From: Streptococcus oralis Uo5
Lineage (GTDB): Bacteria > Bacillota > Bacilli > Lactobacillales > Streptococcaceae
Length of the DNA stretch: 64,000 nucleotides
Reading direction: 5' to 3'
NCBI RefSeq assembly: GCF_000253155.1
Contig: NC_015291.1
Location: 1,397,001-1,461,000, forward strand
Positions 43,118 through 52,361 of the stretch are shown one piece after another. Under the pieces are notes generated by a model. That model was not told the origin of the DNA and made no database searches. It saw only the letters and a program-made list of their open reading frames with translations. How positions within the stretch are numbered: position 1 is the first letter of the stretch; every line of letters starts with the position of its first letter. Both the position numbers and the translations under genes were made by a program.

Positions 43118-43741
43118 ATGCTTTATATGATTGGCGGATCGCCTTGCAGTGGAAAGTCAACAATTGCCTCACTTCTTGCTAGACAGTATCAACTACTTCA
43201 TATCAAACTGGATGATTTGGTAGAAAAGATGATGAGTCAAGCAAGTGAAGACTCACAGCCAATTTGCCTTCTTAGGCAGGATAGAAATCCAGAACAAGTC
43301 TGGATGAGAAATCCAGAAGAGATGGCAGATGAAGAATGGCGCTTTTATGAAGAGATTTTTCCTTATGTAAAATCTTACTTGATAAAGAATCAAAACAGAC
43401 CTCTCTTGGTGGAGGGAGCAGGACTTTTGCCTCACTTGGTAAAGGAGCTTGAATGCCCAGCGTCTTCCTATCTATGCTTGACTCCGACAGCTGATTTTCA
43501 AAAAAAGCATTATATACAGAGAGAATGGGTTCCTTATGTCTTAGAGGGTACAACCAACCCTGAGCAAGCTTTTGAAAACTGGATGCAACGAGACATTCTT
43601 TTTGCCCAAATGGTTCGTAAGGAAGCGATGAAATTAGGCTATCCTAGTCTCGTAACAGATGGCAGTCAATCAGAGAATCAGACTGTGGAAGAAGTTGCTC
43701 GGCTCTTAAAATTGTCCAACAAAAATAGAATAAATATTTAA
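43118..43741 (+). CDS. P-loop kinase-like protein under T-box control
   Basis: A 207-residue cytosolic NTPase: Walker [11 protein letters not shown] at residues 5-14, then DDLVEKMM, and a strand [11 protein letters not shown] that could carry the Walker B acid. The fold looks like small-molecule kinases of the adenylate-kinase or chloramphenicol-phosphotransferase type. The substrate is unknown. The ATG at 43118 is seven bases from AAGGAGG (43115 is also possible). It is 10 bases upstream of thrS and behind the threonine T-box, so it is induced on threonyl-tRNA shortage. Confidence 0.78.
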   Translation: MLYMIGGSPCSGKSTIASLLARQYQLLHIKLDDLVEKMMSQASEDSQPICLLRQDRNPEQVWMRNPEEMADEEWRFYEEIFPYVKSYLIKNQNRPLLVEGAGLLPHLVKELECPASSYLCLTPTADFQKKHYIQREWVPYVLEGTTNPEQAFENWMQRDILFAQMVRKEAMKLGYPSLVTDGSQSENQTVEEVARLLKLSNKNRINI

Positions 43742-43751
43742 GGAGAAAATC

Positions 43752-45695
43752 ATGATTAAGATTACTTTCCCAGATGGCGCTGTTCGTGAATTCGAATCTG
43801 GCGTGACAACTTTTGAAATTGCCCAATCTATCAGCAATTCTCTAGCTAAAAAAGCTCTCGCTGGTAAATTCAACGGCAAACTCATCGACACGACTCGTGC
43901 TATCACTGAAGATGGAAGCATCGAAATCGTGACACCTGATCACGAAGATGCCCTTCCAATCTTGCGCCACTCAGCTGCCCACTTGTTTGCCCAAGCAGCT
44001 CGTCGCCTTTTCCCTGATATTCACTTGGGAGTTGGTCCGGCTATTGAAGATGGCTTCTACTACGATACCGACAATACTGCTGGTCAAATCTCTAACGAAG
44101 ACCTTCCTCGTATCGAAGAAGAAATGCAAAAAATCGTCAAAGAAAACTTCCCATCTATTCGTGAAGAAGTGACTAAAGATGAAGCGCGTGAAATCTTCAA
44201 AAACGACCCTTACAAGTTGGAATTGATTGAAGAACACTCTGAAGACGAGGGTGGTTTGACTATCTACCGTCAGGGTGAATACGTGGACCTCTGCCGTGGC
44301 CCGCACGTTCCTTCAACAGGACGCATCCAAATCTTCCACCTGCTCCATGTAGCAGGTGCTTACTGGCGTGGAAATAGTGACAACGCTATGATGCAACGGA
44401 TCTACGGTACAGCTTGGTTTGACAAGAAAGACTTGAAAAACTACCTTCAAATGCGTGAAGAAGCCAAAGAACGTGACCACCGTAAACTTGGTAAAGAGCT
44501 TGACCTCTTCATGATTTCCCAAGAAGTCGGACAAGGTTTGCCATTCTGGTTGCCAAATGGTGCAACGATCCGTCGTGAATTGGAACGCTACATTGTCGAC
44601 AAGGAGTTAGCTTCTGGCTACCAACACGTCTACACTCCACCACTTGCTTCTGTTGAACTCTACAAAACTTCTGGTCACTGGGATCATTACCAGGAAGACA
44701 TGTTCCCAACTATGGACATGGGTGACGGGGAAGAATTTGTCCTTCGTCCAATGAACTGTCCGCACCACATCCAAGTCTTCAAGCACCATGTTCACTCTTA
44801 CCGCGAATTGCCAATCCGTATCGCTGAAATCGGAATGATGCACCGTTATGAAAAATCTGGTGCCCTCACTGGTCTTCAACGTGTGCGTGAAATGTCCCTC
44901 AACGACGGTCACCTCTTTGTGACTCCTGAACAAATCCAAGAAGAATTCCAACGTGCCCTTCAGTTGATTATCGATGTTTATGAAGACTTCAACTTGAATG
45001 AATACCGCTTCCGCCTATCTCTTCGTGACCCTCAAGATACTCACAAGTACTTTGACAACGATGAGATGTGGGAAAATGCCCAAACCATGCTTCGTGCAGC
45101 CCTTGATGAAATGGGTGTTGACTACTTTGAAGCAGAAGGTGAAGCAGCCTTCTACGGTCCAAAATTGGATATTCAGGTTAAGACAGCTCTTGGAAAAGAA
45201 GAAACCCTTTCTACTATCCAGCTTGACTTCTTGCTTCCTGAACGTTTTGACCTCAAATACATCGGTGCTGACGGTGAAGAACATCGCCCAGTTATGATCC
45301 ACCGTGGGGTTATCTCCACTATGGAACGCTTCACAGCTATCTTGATTGAAAACTACAAGGGTGCCTTCCCAACATGGCTTGCACCACATCAAGTAACTCT
45401 CATCCCTGTTTCTAACGAAAAACACGTGGACTACGCTTGGGAAGTGGCTAAGAAACTCCGTGACCGCGGTGTCCGTGCAGACGTAGATGAGCGCAATGAA
45501 AAAATGCAGTTCAAGATCCGTGCTTCTCAAACCAGCAAGATTCCTTACCAATTGATCGTTGGTGATAAGGAAATGGAAGACGGAACTGTCAACGTTCGTC
45601 GCTATGGCCAAAAAGAAACACAAACTGTCCCAGTAGATGAGTTTGTAGCAGCAATCCTTGCTGATATCGCCAACAAATCTCGTGTTGAGAAATAA
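43752..45695 (+). CDS. thrS: Threonyl-tRNA synthetase
   Basis: A 647-residue class II aminoacyl-tRNA synthetase: TGS domain (1-61), second additional/editing domain ([10 protein letters not shown] and [10 protein letters not shown], with its His and Cys), the catalytic core with Zn-binding Cys in RPMNCPHH, motif 2 ([19 protein letters not shown], 19 residues), and the C-terminal anticodon-binding domain. TAAGGAG precedes the ATG. Second gene of the T-box transcript. Confidence 0.98.
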   Translation: MIKITFPDGAVREFESGVTTFEIAQSISNSLAKKALAGKFNGKLIDTTRAITEDGSIEIVTPDHEDALPILRHSAAHLFAQAARRLFPDIHLGVGPAIEDGFYYDTDNTAGQISNEDLPRIEEEMQKIVKENFPSIREEVTKDEAREIFKNDPYKLELIEEHSEDEGGLTIYRQGEYVDLCRGPHVPSTGRIQIFHLLHVAGAYWRGNSDNAMMQRIYGTAWFDKKDLKNYLQMREEAKERDHRKLGKELDLFMISQEVGQGLPFWLPNGATIRRELERYIVDKELASGYQHVYTPPLASVELYKTSGHWDHYQEDMFPTMDMGDGEEFVLRPMNCPHHIQVFKHHVHSYRELPIRIAEIGMMHRYEKSGALTGLQRVREMSLNDGHLFVTPEQIQEEFQRALQLIIDVYEDFNLNEYRFRLSLRDPQDTHKYFDNDEMWENAQTMLRAALDEMGVDYFEAEGEAAFYGPKLDIQVKTALGKEETLSTIQLDFLLPERFDLKYIGADGEEHRPVMIHRGVISTMERFTAILIENYKGAFPTWLAPHQVTLIPVSNEKHVDYAWEVAKKLRDRGVRADVDERNEKMQFKIRASQTSKIPYQLIVGDKEMEDGTVNVRRYGQKETQTVPVDEFVAAILADIANKSRVEK

Positions 45696-45728
45696 AACAA
45701 TCACTGTCTGAGAAACATTTTTCAGTAA

Positions 45729-45763
45729 GAAAAAGCAACAACTATTTCAGTTGTTGCTTTTTT
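45729..45763 (+). terminator. terminator of thrS operon
   Basis: AAAAAGCAACAACT and AGTTGTTGCTTTTT form a 14-bp stem. Confidence 0.9.
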
Positions 45764-45907
45764 ATATTTTATTTAACCTGAGCTAGTAGTGATTGGTTAA
45801 ACCACCACAAATGGTATCCTCATAAACAATCCTTTCTATCCACTAACTGTTGGATATAGGATATCCTCTCAAGATTTGCTTCCATGAGTTAGATAAGTTG
45901 ATTATCC

Positions 45908-46957
45908 TCAATCCTTGTCTGCCTCATTTTCTTTTACAATATCTTTTTGTGAATCTTTTTCAGAGAGTTTTTGATCGATATACTTGTTAATGGTTTCATA
46001 AAATTCCTTGGTCGTATCGCTGTCTAATTTTGTCGAATTATGAACTTGATTGACCTTCAATTGAACAGATTGAATACCGTAAGAGGCTTGTTTTTGATGG
46101 AGCGTTTCTAATTCTTCTTCTGAAATCGGATCTCCAACAACTGTCAAGACCAATTCATTGTCCCTAGACTTGTAGACTTGATTAATGACCGTATGATTAG
46201 AGAACTCTTTTCCTACAAACTGTTTGATCCCTTCTTTTCGCGCTTGATCTATCGTCAGAGTGACTGCTGAATAACTGGCTGGAAGAACCAATAATACAAT
46301 CAAGGATATCAAGCCAATTTTCATTTTAATGTTTAGCTCTTTAAATGAACTTAAGGGAGATTTTCTCATCAAAATTCTTGTTCCAATAATGTTGGCTAGC
46401 ATGATAAAGACACAGTTGATCAAGAAAAGATAGAGAGCCCCAAATAAAAATCGTACATTTCCGTTAGCTAAACCATATCCTGCAGTACAGATAGGTGGCA
46501 TCAGAGCTGTTGCAATGGCTACTCCTGGCACGATATTGTTTGCTTCTTTTTTCCTTGACCCAATTACACCTGCTATCCCACCAGCAATAGCAATGAGAAC
46601 ATCCCAAATGGTTGGAGAGGTTCGTGCAATCAACTCGCTACTTGCATAAGATAAGGGGGAAATCCAGAAATACAAAGTCGAGACAAGCAAACTGACCAAT
46701 ACTTGAGTAAATAAAACCTCTAAAGATTGCTTGATTAAACGCGTATCAAAAATAGCTAAACCAAATCCGAGTCCAACAATCGATGTCATAAGAGGGGAAA
46801 TCAGCATGGCTCCAATAATGACAGCTGTTGAATTCATATTTAAACCTATAGAGGCAATAAAAATCGCACACATCAAAATCACTGTATCTCTTAATCGAAC
46901 ATGAAGATCATCATATAATTTCTCACGATATTCACGTGTTGAATAATTTCCAGTCAT
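45908..46957 (-). CDS. DUF389-family membrane protein
   Basis: A 349-residue protein with six membrane helices in the first two thirds. The glycine-rich segments GAMLISPLMTSIVGLGFG and IATALMPPICTAGYGL are typical of the DUF389 (TIGR00341) group. The C-terminal 130 residues are charged and soluble. Function unknown. No gene neighbours are co-oriented within the transcript. Confidence 0.85.
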   Translation of the reverse strand: MTGNYSTREYREKLYDDLHVRLRDTVILMCAIFIASIGLNMNSTAVIIGAMLISPLMTSIVGLGFGLAIFDTRLIKQSLEVLFTQVLVSLLVSTLYFWISPLSYASSELIARTSPTIWDVLIAIAGGIAGVIGSRKKEANNIVPGVAIATALMPPICTAGYGLANGNVRFLFGALYLFLINCVFIMLANIIGTRILMRKSPLSSFKELNIKMKIGLISLIVLLVLPASYSAVTLTIDQARKEGIKQFVGKEFSNHTVINQVYKSRDNELVLTVVGDPISEEELETLHQKQASYGIQSVQLKVNQVHNSTKLDSDTTKEFYETINKYIDQKLSEKDSQKDIVKENEADKD

Positions 46958-47194
46958 TGGTTACTCCTTTTATTTCATATACTCTTGTTTCTGCTTAGAT
47001 GGTGGCAGAGAGACTTCTTTTCAATTTTACATATTTTAATTCTCACCTGTTATTTTTTTGAAAATTATCTTTTAAGCATCCGTCAGTCTATCCTTAACAT
47101 TATATCAAAAATTTTACAGTCTTTCTCTGAAGAAATATATCAATTGAACAGATAGAGAAGGAAGAAACTTTTGTTTCCTTATACGAAAAAGAAA

Positions 47195-47226
47195 AAAATG
47201 GTATCTCCTCTGAAAGAAGATGCCGT
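47195..47226 (-). terminator. terminator after broken DUF898-like gene
   Basis: GGCATCT and AGATACC (one wobble) with a long loop, followed by ATTTTTTTC on the minus strand. Confidence 0.6.
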
Positions 47227-47234
47227 TTTAATCT

Positions 47235-47536
47235 TTAAACAAGATTGGTGTGTTCGACAATCCATTGCTTCATTTTTATTTTCAATCAGAAGCCATAGAT
47301 TCCAAACGTGATGATGGTTAGAAGAAACCACTTGATCCAGTTACCGAACAGTTGTGCTCCAATCCCGTCAAAGTATAGACGTTACCCATCCACTACCGTG
47401 TGTTTGATTTTCAATTTTTCATCATGCAAACCGCCCAAGGTGTTGCGACCCCCAAGGTAAGCCCGAAAATTATGGCTACTAAGATGGAGCATCCAATATA
47501 ATCTATGATTCCTCCGTCAAAATAACTTTCTTTCAT
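47235..47536 (-). pseudogene. Broken DUF898/YjgN-like membrane protein
   Basis: The first 41 codons from ATG 47536 read MKESYFDGGIIDYIGCSILV and end CMMKN, then a stop. Continuing in a shifted frame the text reads KIKHTVVDG, stop, RLYFDGIGAQLFGNWIKWFL, LTIITFGIYGF, stop, LKIKMKQWIVEHTNLV and a final stop. These are the typical FDG, GNWIKW and TFGIY elements of DUF898-type membrane proteins. So there is one frameshift, and two in-frame stops (TAA at a probable CAA, TGA at a probable TGG). The original product would have been about 100 residues with two or more helices. Confidence 0.8.
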
Positions 47537-47696
47537 TTTTGTCTCTTTTATTTTTTGACTATATTCTAGTCGTTTCCTAGTGTAACATTTTTTACATCTG
47601 GACAATCTTACGGTAACTTCTAGACGTTATCATGAAAATAGAGATATAGACTAGAACAAAAATTCCACAGATGGATAAGGTTATCATCAACTATGC

Positions 47697-48671
47697 TCAC
47701 TCAATCATCAGATTCCTATTGGAAAACTTGATGCGAACGGTTGTTCCTATCCCAACCTCAGACTCGATGCGAATCTGGTGGCCGAGTTCTTCAGAAATTT
47801 TCTTAGATAGGTAGAGGCCCAGTCCAGATGACTGCTGGGTCAAGCGCCCATTATATCCTGAAAAGCCACGTTCAAAGACTCGGAGCACATCACTGTTTTT
47901 AATCCCAATCCCCGTATCCTTTATACAGAGCTCCTGACCTTCCATAGAAATCTCTAGCCCACCTTCCTTGGTGTACTTGAGACTGTTTGAAAGGATTTGT
48001 TCAATGACGACCAACAACCACTTCTTATCGGTCACGATGATTTTGTCAAGGTCATGGAGATTGACCGTCAGTCCTTTTTGGATAAAGAAAAGGGCATACT
48101 TGCGAACCACTTCCTTCACCAAATCCTCCACTTGAACCTTTTCAAATACTAAGTCATCATGAAAGCTTTCCAAACGAAGATACTGCAACACCAGATTGGT
48201 ATAGGAGTCAATCTTGAAGATTTCCTGTTCCAGTTGCTGCTTGACCTCCCGATCAGAGACTTCTGCTACTAAAAGGCGACTCGCTGCAATGGGCGTCTTG
48301 ATCTGGTGAACCCATAAGGTGTAGTAATCCAGCAAATCTGTCAGCTTGCTCTGGGCTTCCGACTTCTTTTGATACAATTCAGACTCACGCTCTTCGAGCT
48401 TTTCTGCTAGCGCACATTCCAGAGGAGACTTGGGATTTCTCTCAGCATAGAGTATTTCCTGCCGGTAAACCTGAGCTTCTGCAAATATATCCCAAGCCAA
48501 AAATAAGAAGGTCAAAAAACTACTGAGCAGAAAGAAATAAAGAAAATAAGTTCCTAGACTAGCAAATAAAAACTGAAAGAGAAGGACGAGAAAGCCTAAT
48601 GAAAAAATATAGGCAAAAACGCGACTGCGAGAACGCAGATAGGCTAGAAAAAATGATTTCCAATCAAGCAT
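47697..48671 (-). CDS. BceS-like intramembrane-sensing histidine kinase
   Basis: A 324-residue sensor kinase: two N-terminal helices (about 18-39 and 41-62) with almost no extracellular loop, the phosphoacceptor His122 in HQIKTPIAAS, and an ATPase domain (NSLKYTKEGG, DTGIGI, GLGLYLSKK). The architecture and short loop match the BceS group, which usually senses flux through a BceAB-type peptide-antibiotic exporter. No such transporter gene is adjacent. The gene overlaps the regulator by eight bases. From position near thrS it probably corresponds to pneumococcal TCS01. Confidence 0.9.
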   Translation of the reverse strand: MLDWKSFFLAYLRSRSRVFAYIFSLGFLVLLFQFLFASLGTYFLYFFLLSSFLTFLFLAWDIFAEAQVYRQEILYAERNPKSPLECALAEKLEERESELYQKKSEAQSKLTDLLDYYTLWVHQIKTPIAASRLLVAEVSDREVKQQLEQEIFKIDSYTNLVLQYLRLESFHDDLVFEKVQVEDLVKEVVRKYALFFIQKGLTVNLHDLDKIIVTDKKWLLVVIEQILSNSLKYTKEGGLEISMEGQELCIKDTGIGIKNSDVLRVFERGFSGYNGRLTQQSSGLGLYLSKKISEELGHQIRIESEVGIGTTVRIKFSNRNLMIE

Positions 48672-49341
48672 GTTTCAGTCCGTATCCTATCCCTTTCTTG
48701 GTTTCAATAAAGCCTACTAAGCCTTGCTCCTCCAACTTTTTGCGCAAACGAGCAACGTTGACAGACAAGGTATTGTCATCGATGAAAAAGTCGCTATTCC
48801 AAAGTTCCCGCATCAGGTCATCACGCGCCACGATATTACCCGCATGTTCAAACAAAACCCGCAAAATTTGAAATTCATTCTTGGTTAAGCTCAGGACTTC
48901 ACCCTGATAGTGCAGGTCCATAGACTTGGTATTGAGGATCACACCCGCATACTCCAGCAGACTTTCATCTCGCCCAAACTCATAGGAACGGCGCAACAAG
49001 CCCTGAACCTTGGCAAGGAGCACCTGCTGGTCAAAAGGCTTGGTCACAAAGTCGTCCGCTCCCATATTGATCGCCATGACAATATCCATAGCCTGGTCTC
49101 TCGATGACAGAAACATGATAGGTACCTTGGAAATCTTGCGAATCTCCTGGCACCAGTGATAACCATTAAAAAGAGGCAGACCGATATCCATGAGGACCAG
49201 ATGAGGTTCCGACTGGACAAATAAACTCAACACTTCCATAAAGTCTTCTACCAAAACGACTTCAAAGCCCCACTCAGAGAGCAATTTCCCAACTTGTTGC
49301 CGAATAACTTGGTCATCTTCTACCAGTAAAATTTTGTGCAT
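48664..49341 (-). CDS. OmpR-type response regulator, partner of the BceS-like kinase
   Basis: A 225-residue regulator with receiver domain (acceptor Asp52 in VLMDIGLP, conserved Lys in VTKPF) and a C-terminal winged helix (LRKKLEEQGL, ETKKGIGYGL). It is the first gene of the pair. Confidence 0.93.
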   Translation of the reverse strand: MHKILLVEDDQVIRQQVGKLLSEWGFEVVLVEDFMEVLSLFVQSEPHLVLMDIGLPLFNGYHWCQEIRKISKVPIMFLSSRDQAMDIVMAINMGADDFVTKPFDQQVLLAKVQGLLRRSYEFGRDESLLEYAGVILNTKSMDLHYQGEVLSLTKNEFQILRVLFEHAGNIVARDDLMRELWNSDFFIDDNTLSVNVARLRKKLEEQGLVGFIETKKGIGYGLKHA

Positions 49342-49584
49342 GCGCTCCTCCTTTGCTATTTCTCAAAGTATCAAAACCCTTCATATCAGATTTACGGATC
49401 AGTATCTCATACTGTTTAGCAGCCTTTCCCCAAATTCAGATCAGAAAACAGATGCTAAATAGAGAACATTCCCACTGATATCATACCTTATTTTTAATTA
49501 TAGTTCCAGCCTTATCCTATATTTTCCTTTTGTGCTCATTTAGTTAGCGTTTCTTTAACTTATTTAACAGATCTAGCCTTCTTA

Positions 49585-49613
49585 TTGACAAGCTAGCCAT
49601 GATTTGTTAGAAT
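49585..49613 (+). promoter_or_regulatory. promoter of TetR gene
   Basis: TTGACA, 17 bp, TAGAAT. The -10 directly abuts the palindrome at 49614. Confidence 0.75.
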
Positions 49614-49643
49614 ATGAATGAATAACTAATTTTATTCATTCAT
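49614..49643. promoter_or_regulatory. TetR operator O1
   Basis: A perfect 12-bp inverted repeat: ATGAATGAATAA, six bases, TTATTCATTCAT. It begins at the base after the -10 and so would block transcription when bound. Confidence 0.75.
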
Positions 49644-49666
49644 GAAACAAAGGAGGTTAAATCATA

Positions 49667-50230
49667 TTGGACAAAAAACAAGCTCTAAAAACAGCAGCTT
49701 ATGACGTTTTTTCGAAAAAAGGTTACAAGGCGACAGGAATTTCAGAAATTGCTAGACAAGCTGGTATGGCAGTAGGCTCTTTTTATAACTATTACGAGAG
49801 TAAAGAAGCCATTTTTCTAGACATCTATATAGATGAAAACAACCGTGTTCGCCAAGCTATGATCGACGAACTGGATTGGGAAATTGACATGGTCGACCTC
49901 ATTGGTCAACTATTTGCTCAGTCCAGAACTCTCGTTTCTTCCAATAAAATCCTTGCAGAATGGTACAATCCTGCCATCGCAGATGAGTTGCACAGCTACT
50001 ATTCCTCGGAAGAAGGCAAAGTCGCAAATCCTTTTCATCAGTTTCTAGTTAAAACTTTTACAAATCGCATGCAGGCTGAAGGGTACTCGCCAGAAAAGAT
50101 TCAAGATATTTTACAGGTTTATAATCTGTTTTACTATATGGATATGCATATCACGGAAAAAGATTTTCCAGATATTGGCAAAACTGTTGAAATACTTGCA
50201 ACCAACTTCATTAAAGGAGTTCTAAAATAA
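49667..50230 (+). CDS. TetR/AcrR-family repressor
   Basis: A 187-residue regulator with an N-terminal helix-turn-helix (ATGISEIARQAGMAVGSFYN, YYESKEAIF) and a ligand-binding helical domain. It begins with TTG: AAAGGAGG lies 10 bases before it and no ATG is available before the HTH. Palindromes overlapping its own promoter and upstream of the following gene suggest it represses both. The ligand is unknown. Confidence 0.88.
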   Translation: MDKKQALKTAAYDVFSKKGYKATGISEIARQAGMAVGSFYNYYESKEAIFLDIYIDENNRVRQAMIDELDWEIDMVDLIGQLFAQSRTLVSSNKILAEWYNPAIADELHSYYSSEEGKVANPFHQFLVKTFTNRMQAEGYSPEKIQDILQVYNLFYYMDMHITEKDFPDIGKTVEILATNFIKGVLK

Positions 50231-50259
50231 AGAATGGATTTCTTTATTTTTTAAAAAGA

Positions 50260-50290
50260 TATGAATGAATTATTTTATAGTTCATTCATA
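50260..50290. promoter_or_regulatory. TetR operator O2
   Basis: TATGAATGAA, an 11-base spacer, TTCATTCATA: the same half-site as O1, with spacing shorter by one base, between the TetR gene and the flavin-reductase-like gene. Confidence 0.7.
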
Positions 50291-50315
50291 AAATTAAGAA
50301 CAGGAGTCATAAAAA

Positions 50316-51092
50316 ATGAAAAGAGGTAAAAAAATGTTTATTATCATTCTATCAACACTTGGAGCGCTATGTATTATAACTTGGGGTGCCATCGCTTTTC
50401 TTGGACGAAGCCAGACATTATCGATAAAATCCATCGAAAACCCCAGCGGAGATCTATATTTAATTCATATCACAAAACCGAGTCATCAAATCTGGAAAGC
50501 TGGGGCTTATGCTAAGTTTACACTCCCTGATACCTCATCTACTGCTAGTAAATATGAAGCTACGGGAGAGCAAACCAGTCGATGGCTAACCATTGCCTCC
50601 ACACCTGATGAAGATGAAATTCTCATTTTGACTCATAATAGTGGAAGCAACTTTAAGAACACCTTGACACATTTACCAGCTGGCAGTGAGATTGAGATGA
50701 GTTGGCTGGATTCCTCTTTGACTGTTAAAGATACGAATAAGCCACTAGTTTGCTTTGCATCTGATGTCGGCATTTCTGCTCTACGCCCCCTTATCAAAGA
50801 ATGGGCTGGTAAATGTCCGATTATTCTCAACCATTTTGACAAAGGAGTTACTATTTTCGATAATGAGATGAAAGAAGTGGCTCAAAAAACACCGAATTTT
50901 ACTTATAAAACTAGCGAGGAACTTTCTCAAAGTCAAGAATTTTTAAAACGTGCTATTGATGAATACGGCAATCAAGCCAGCTATCTCATCACAGGTCAGC
51001 CTGATGATGTAAATGAGATGAAGAATTTTTTAAAGGAAAATGGGATTGATAGCAAAAACATACAAGTAAGCTCGTTTAGAGGTTTGAAATAG
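50316..51092 (+). CDS. Membrane-anchored ferredoxin-reductase-like protein
   Basis: A 258-residue protein with one N-terminal helix (about residues 7-29). It is followed by a domain with the order of the ferredoxin-NADP reductase superfamily: a beta-barrel (WKAGAYAKFTL; SRWLTIASTP in place of the FAD-binding RxYS) and a nucleotide-binding half (LVCFASDVGISALRPLI, YLITGQPDDVNEMKNFL). The classical GGIGxxP loop is degraded to SDVGISALRP, so cofactor binding is uncertain. Predicted orientation puts the domain outside the membrane unless the helix is inverted. It is probably repressed by the preceding TetR protein. Confidence 0.72.
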   Translation: MKRGKKMFIIILSTLGALCIITWGAIAFLGRSQTLSIKSIENPSGDLYLIHITKPSHQIWKAGAYAKFTLPDTSSTASKYEATGEQTSRWLTIASTPDEDEILILTHNSGSNFKNTLTHLPAGSEIEMSWLDSSLTVKDTNKPLVCFASDVGISALRPLIKEWAGKCPIILNHFDKGVTIFDNEMKEVAQKTPNFTYKTSEELSQSQEFLKRAIDEYGNQASYLITGQPDDVNEMKNFLKENGIDSKNIQVSSFRGLK

Positions 51093-51203
51093 GAGCAATC
51101 TATCTTCTATGTATTTCAATCAAACCCTACTAGGTCATTCTAACAAGCCCACTAGCTAATTCTAGGTAAATGTGGTAGGATAAACATAGAGAAAGGAGCT
51201 TTT

Positions 51204-52280
51204 ATGGCTAATATTTTTGACTACTTAAATGATGTAGCATACGATTCCTTTTATGACCTCCCCGTGAATGAATTAGATGTTCTTGTCCTTACTGAATTAA
51301 CCTATCTTGCTTTTGATGATATAGTTACCCAAGAACCACAGCGTCTCATTGACTTAGCAACTCAGATCCCTAGAGAAACGACGATGTTGACCAATAAAAA
51401 CCGTCTCCAGTTGTTGGATCAGCTCGCTCAACACAAACGGTTTAAAAATTGCAAGCTCTCAGACTTTATCAACGATATCGATCCTGAATTGCAAAAACAG
51501 TTTGCGGCTATGACTTATCGTATCAGTCTCGATACCTATTTGCTTGTTTTTCGCGGGACGGATGACAGCATCATTGGTTGGAAAGAAGATTTCCATATGA
51601 CCTATATGAAGGAAATCCCTGCTCAAAAACATGCCCTCCAGTATTTAGAGAATTTTTTTGCTCAACACCCCAACCAAAAGGTTATCCTAGCAGGACACTC
51701 AAAAGGGGGCAATTTAGCTGTCTATGCTGCAAGTCAACTTGATCCAAACTTGCAGAAAAATATTGCCGCTGTCTATACTTTTGATGCTCCTGGACTTCAC
51801 AAGGAACTAACCGAAACAGCTGGCTATCAAAACATGATGGAAAGAACGAAAGTATTTGTCCCACAAGGTTCTATCATCGGGATGATGCTGGAAATTCCTG
51901 ATAAAAAAATCGTCGTTCGAAGCACTGCCTTAGGCGGTCTTGCCCAGCATGACACCTTTAGTTGGCAGATTGAAGACAAACACTTTGTCCAACTAGACGA
52001 GACCAATAGTGACAGCCAGCAAGTCGATACTACCTTCAAGGAATGGGTTGAGACGGTCCCTGATACTGAACTGCAGCTCTACTTTGACCTCTTTTTTGGA
52101 ATCATTCTTGATGCAGGCATTTCCTCTATCAACGACCTCTCTTCCTTCAAGGTGATTGAACACGTTCACCATCTCTTTGTCCAAGCTCAATCCCTCACTC
52201 CCGAAGAAAGAGAAACCATGGGACGACTAACCCAACTCTTGATTGACACCCGTTACCAAGCTTGGAAAAATCGAGAATAG
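51204..52280 (+). CDS. DUF2974-family lipase-like hydrolase
   Basis: A 358-residue alpha/beta-hydrolase-like protein of the Mbeg1/DUF2974 group. The nucleophile elbow AGHSKGGNLA lies near residue 167, and an FRGTDDSIIGWKEDF segment, as in class 3 lipases, is near residue 115. There is no signal peptide. The substrate is unknown. AAAGGAG precedes the ATG. Confidence 0.82.
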   Translation: MANIFDYLNDVAYDSFYDLPVNELDVLVLTELTYLAFDDIVTQEPQRLIDLATQIPRETTMLTNKNRLQLLDQLAQHKRFKNCKLSDFINDIDPELQKQFAAMTYRISLDTYLLVFRGTDDSIIGWKEDFHMTYMKEIPAQKHALQYLENFFAQHPNQKVILAGHSKGGNLAVYAASQLDPNLQKNIAAVYTFDAPGLHKELTETAGYQNMMERTKVFVPQGSIIGMMLEIPDKKIVVRSTALGGLAQHDTFSWQIEDKHFVQLDETNSDSQQVDTTFKEWVETVPDTELQLYFDLFFGIILDAGISSINDLSSFKVIEHVHHLFVQAQSLTPEERETMGRLTQLLIDTRYQAWKNRE

Positions 52281-52282
52281 AC

Positions 52283-52319
52283 AAAAACCAACTAATCATT
52301 AGATTAGTTGGTTTTTTGT
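52283..52319 (+). terminator. terminator between DUF2974 gene and adhesin
   Basis: AAAAACCAACTAATC and GATTAGTTGGTTTTT with a four-base loop. The A-run on the left lets it act for the convergent adhesin gene as well. Confidence 0.85.
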
Positions 52320-52361
52320 TTAAGAAACTAAAGGATACTACTTAGAATCTCGAGTATAGAA

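Larger units (their letters stand above)
49342..49666. other. 325-bp divergent control region
   Basis: It contains the TetR-gene promoter and operator (49585-49643). The left half must contain the response-regulator promoter on the minus strand, but I see no convincing hexamers there. No other gene or repeat is visible. Confidence 0.5.

Noticed and set aside
45015..45704. A 229-codon antisense frame inside thrS
   Set aside because: A shadow of strong codon bias; no ribosome site or family resemblance.
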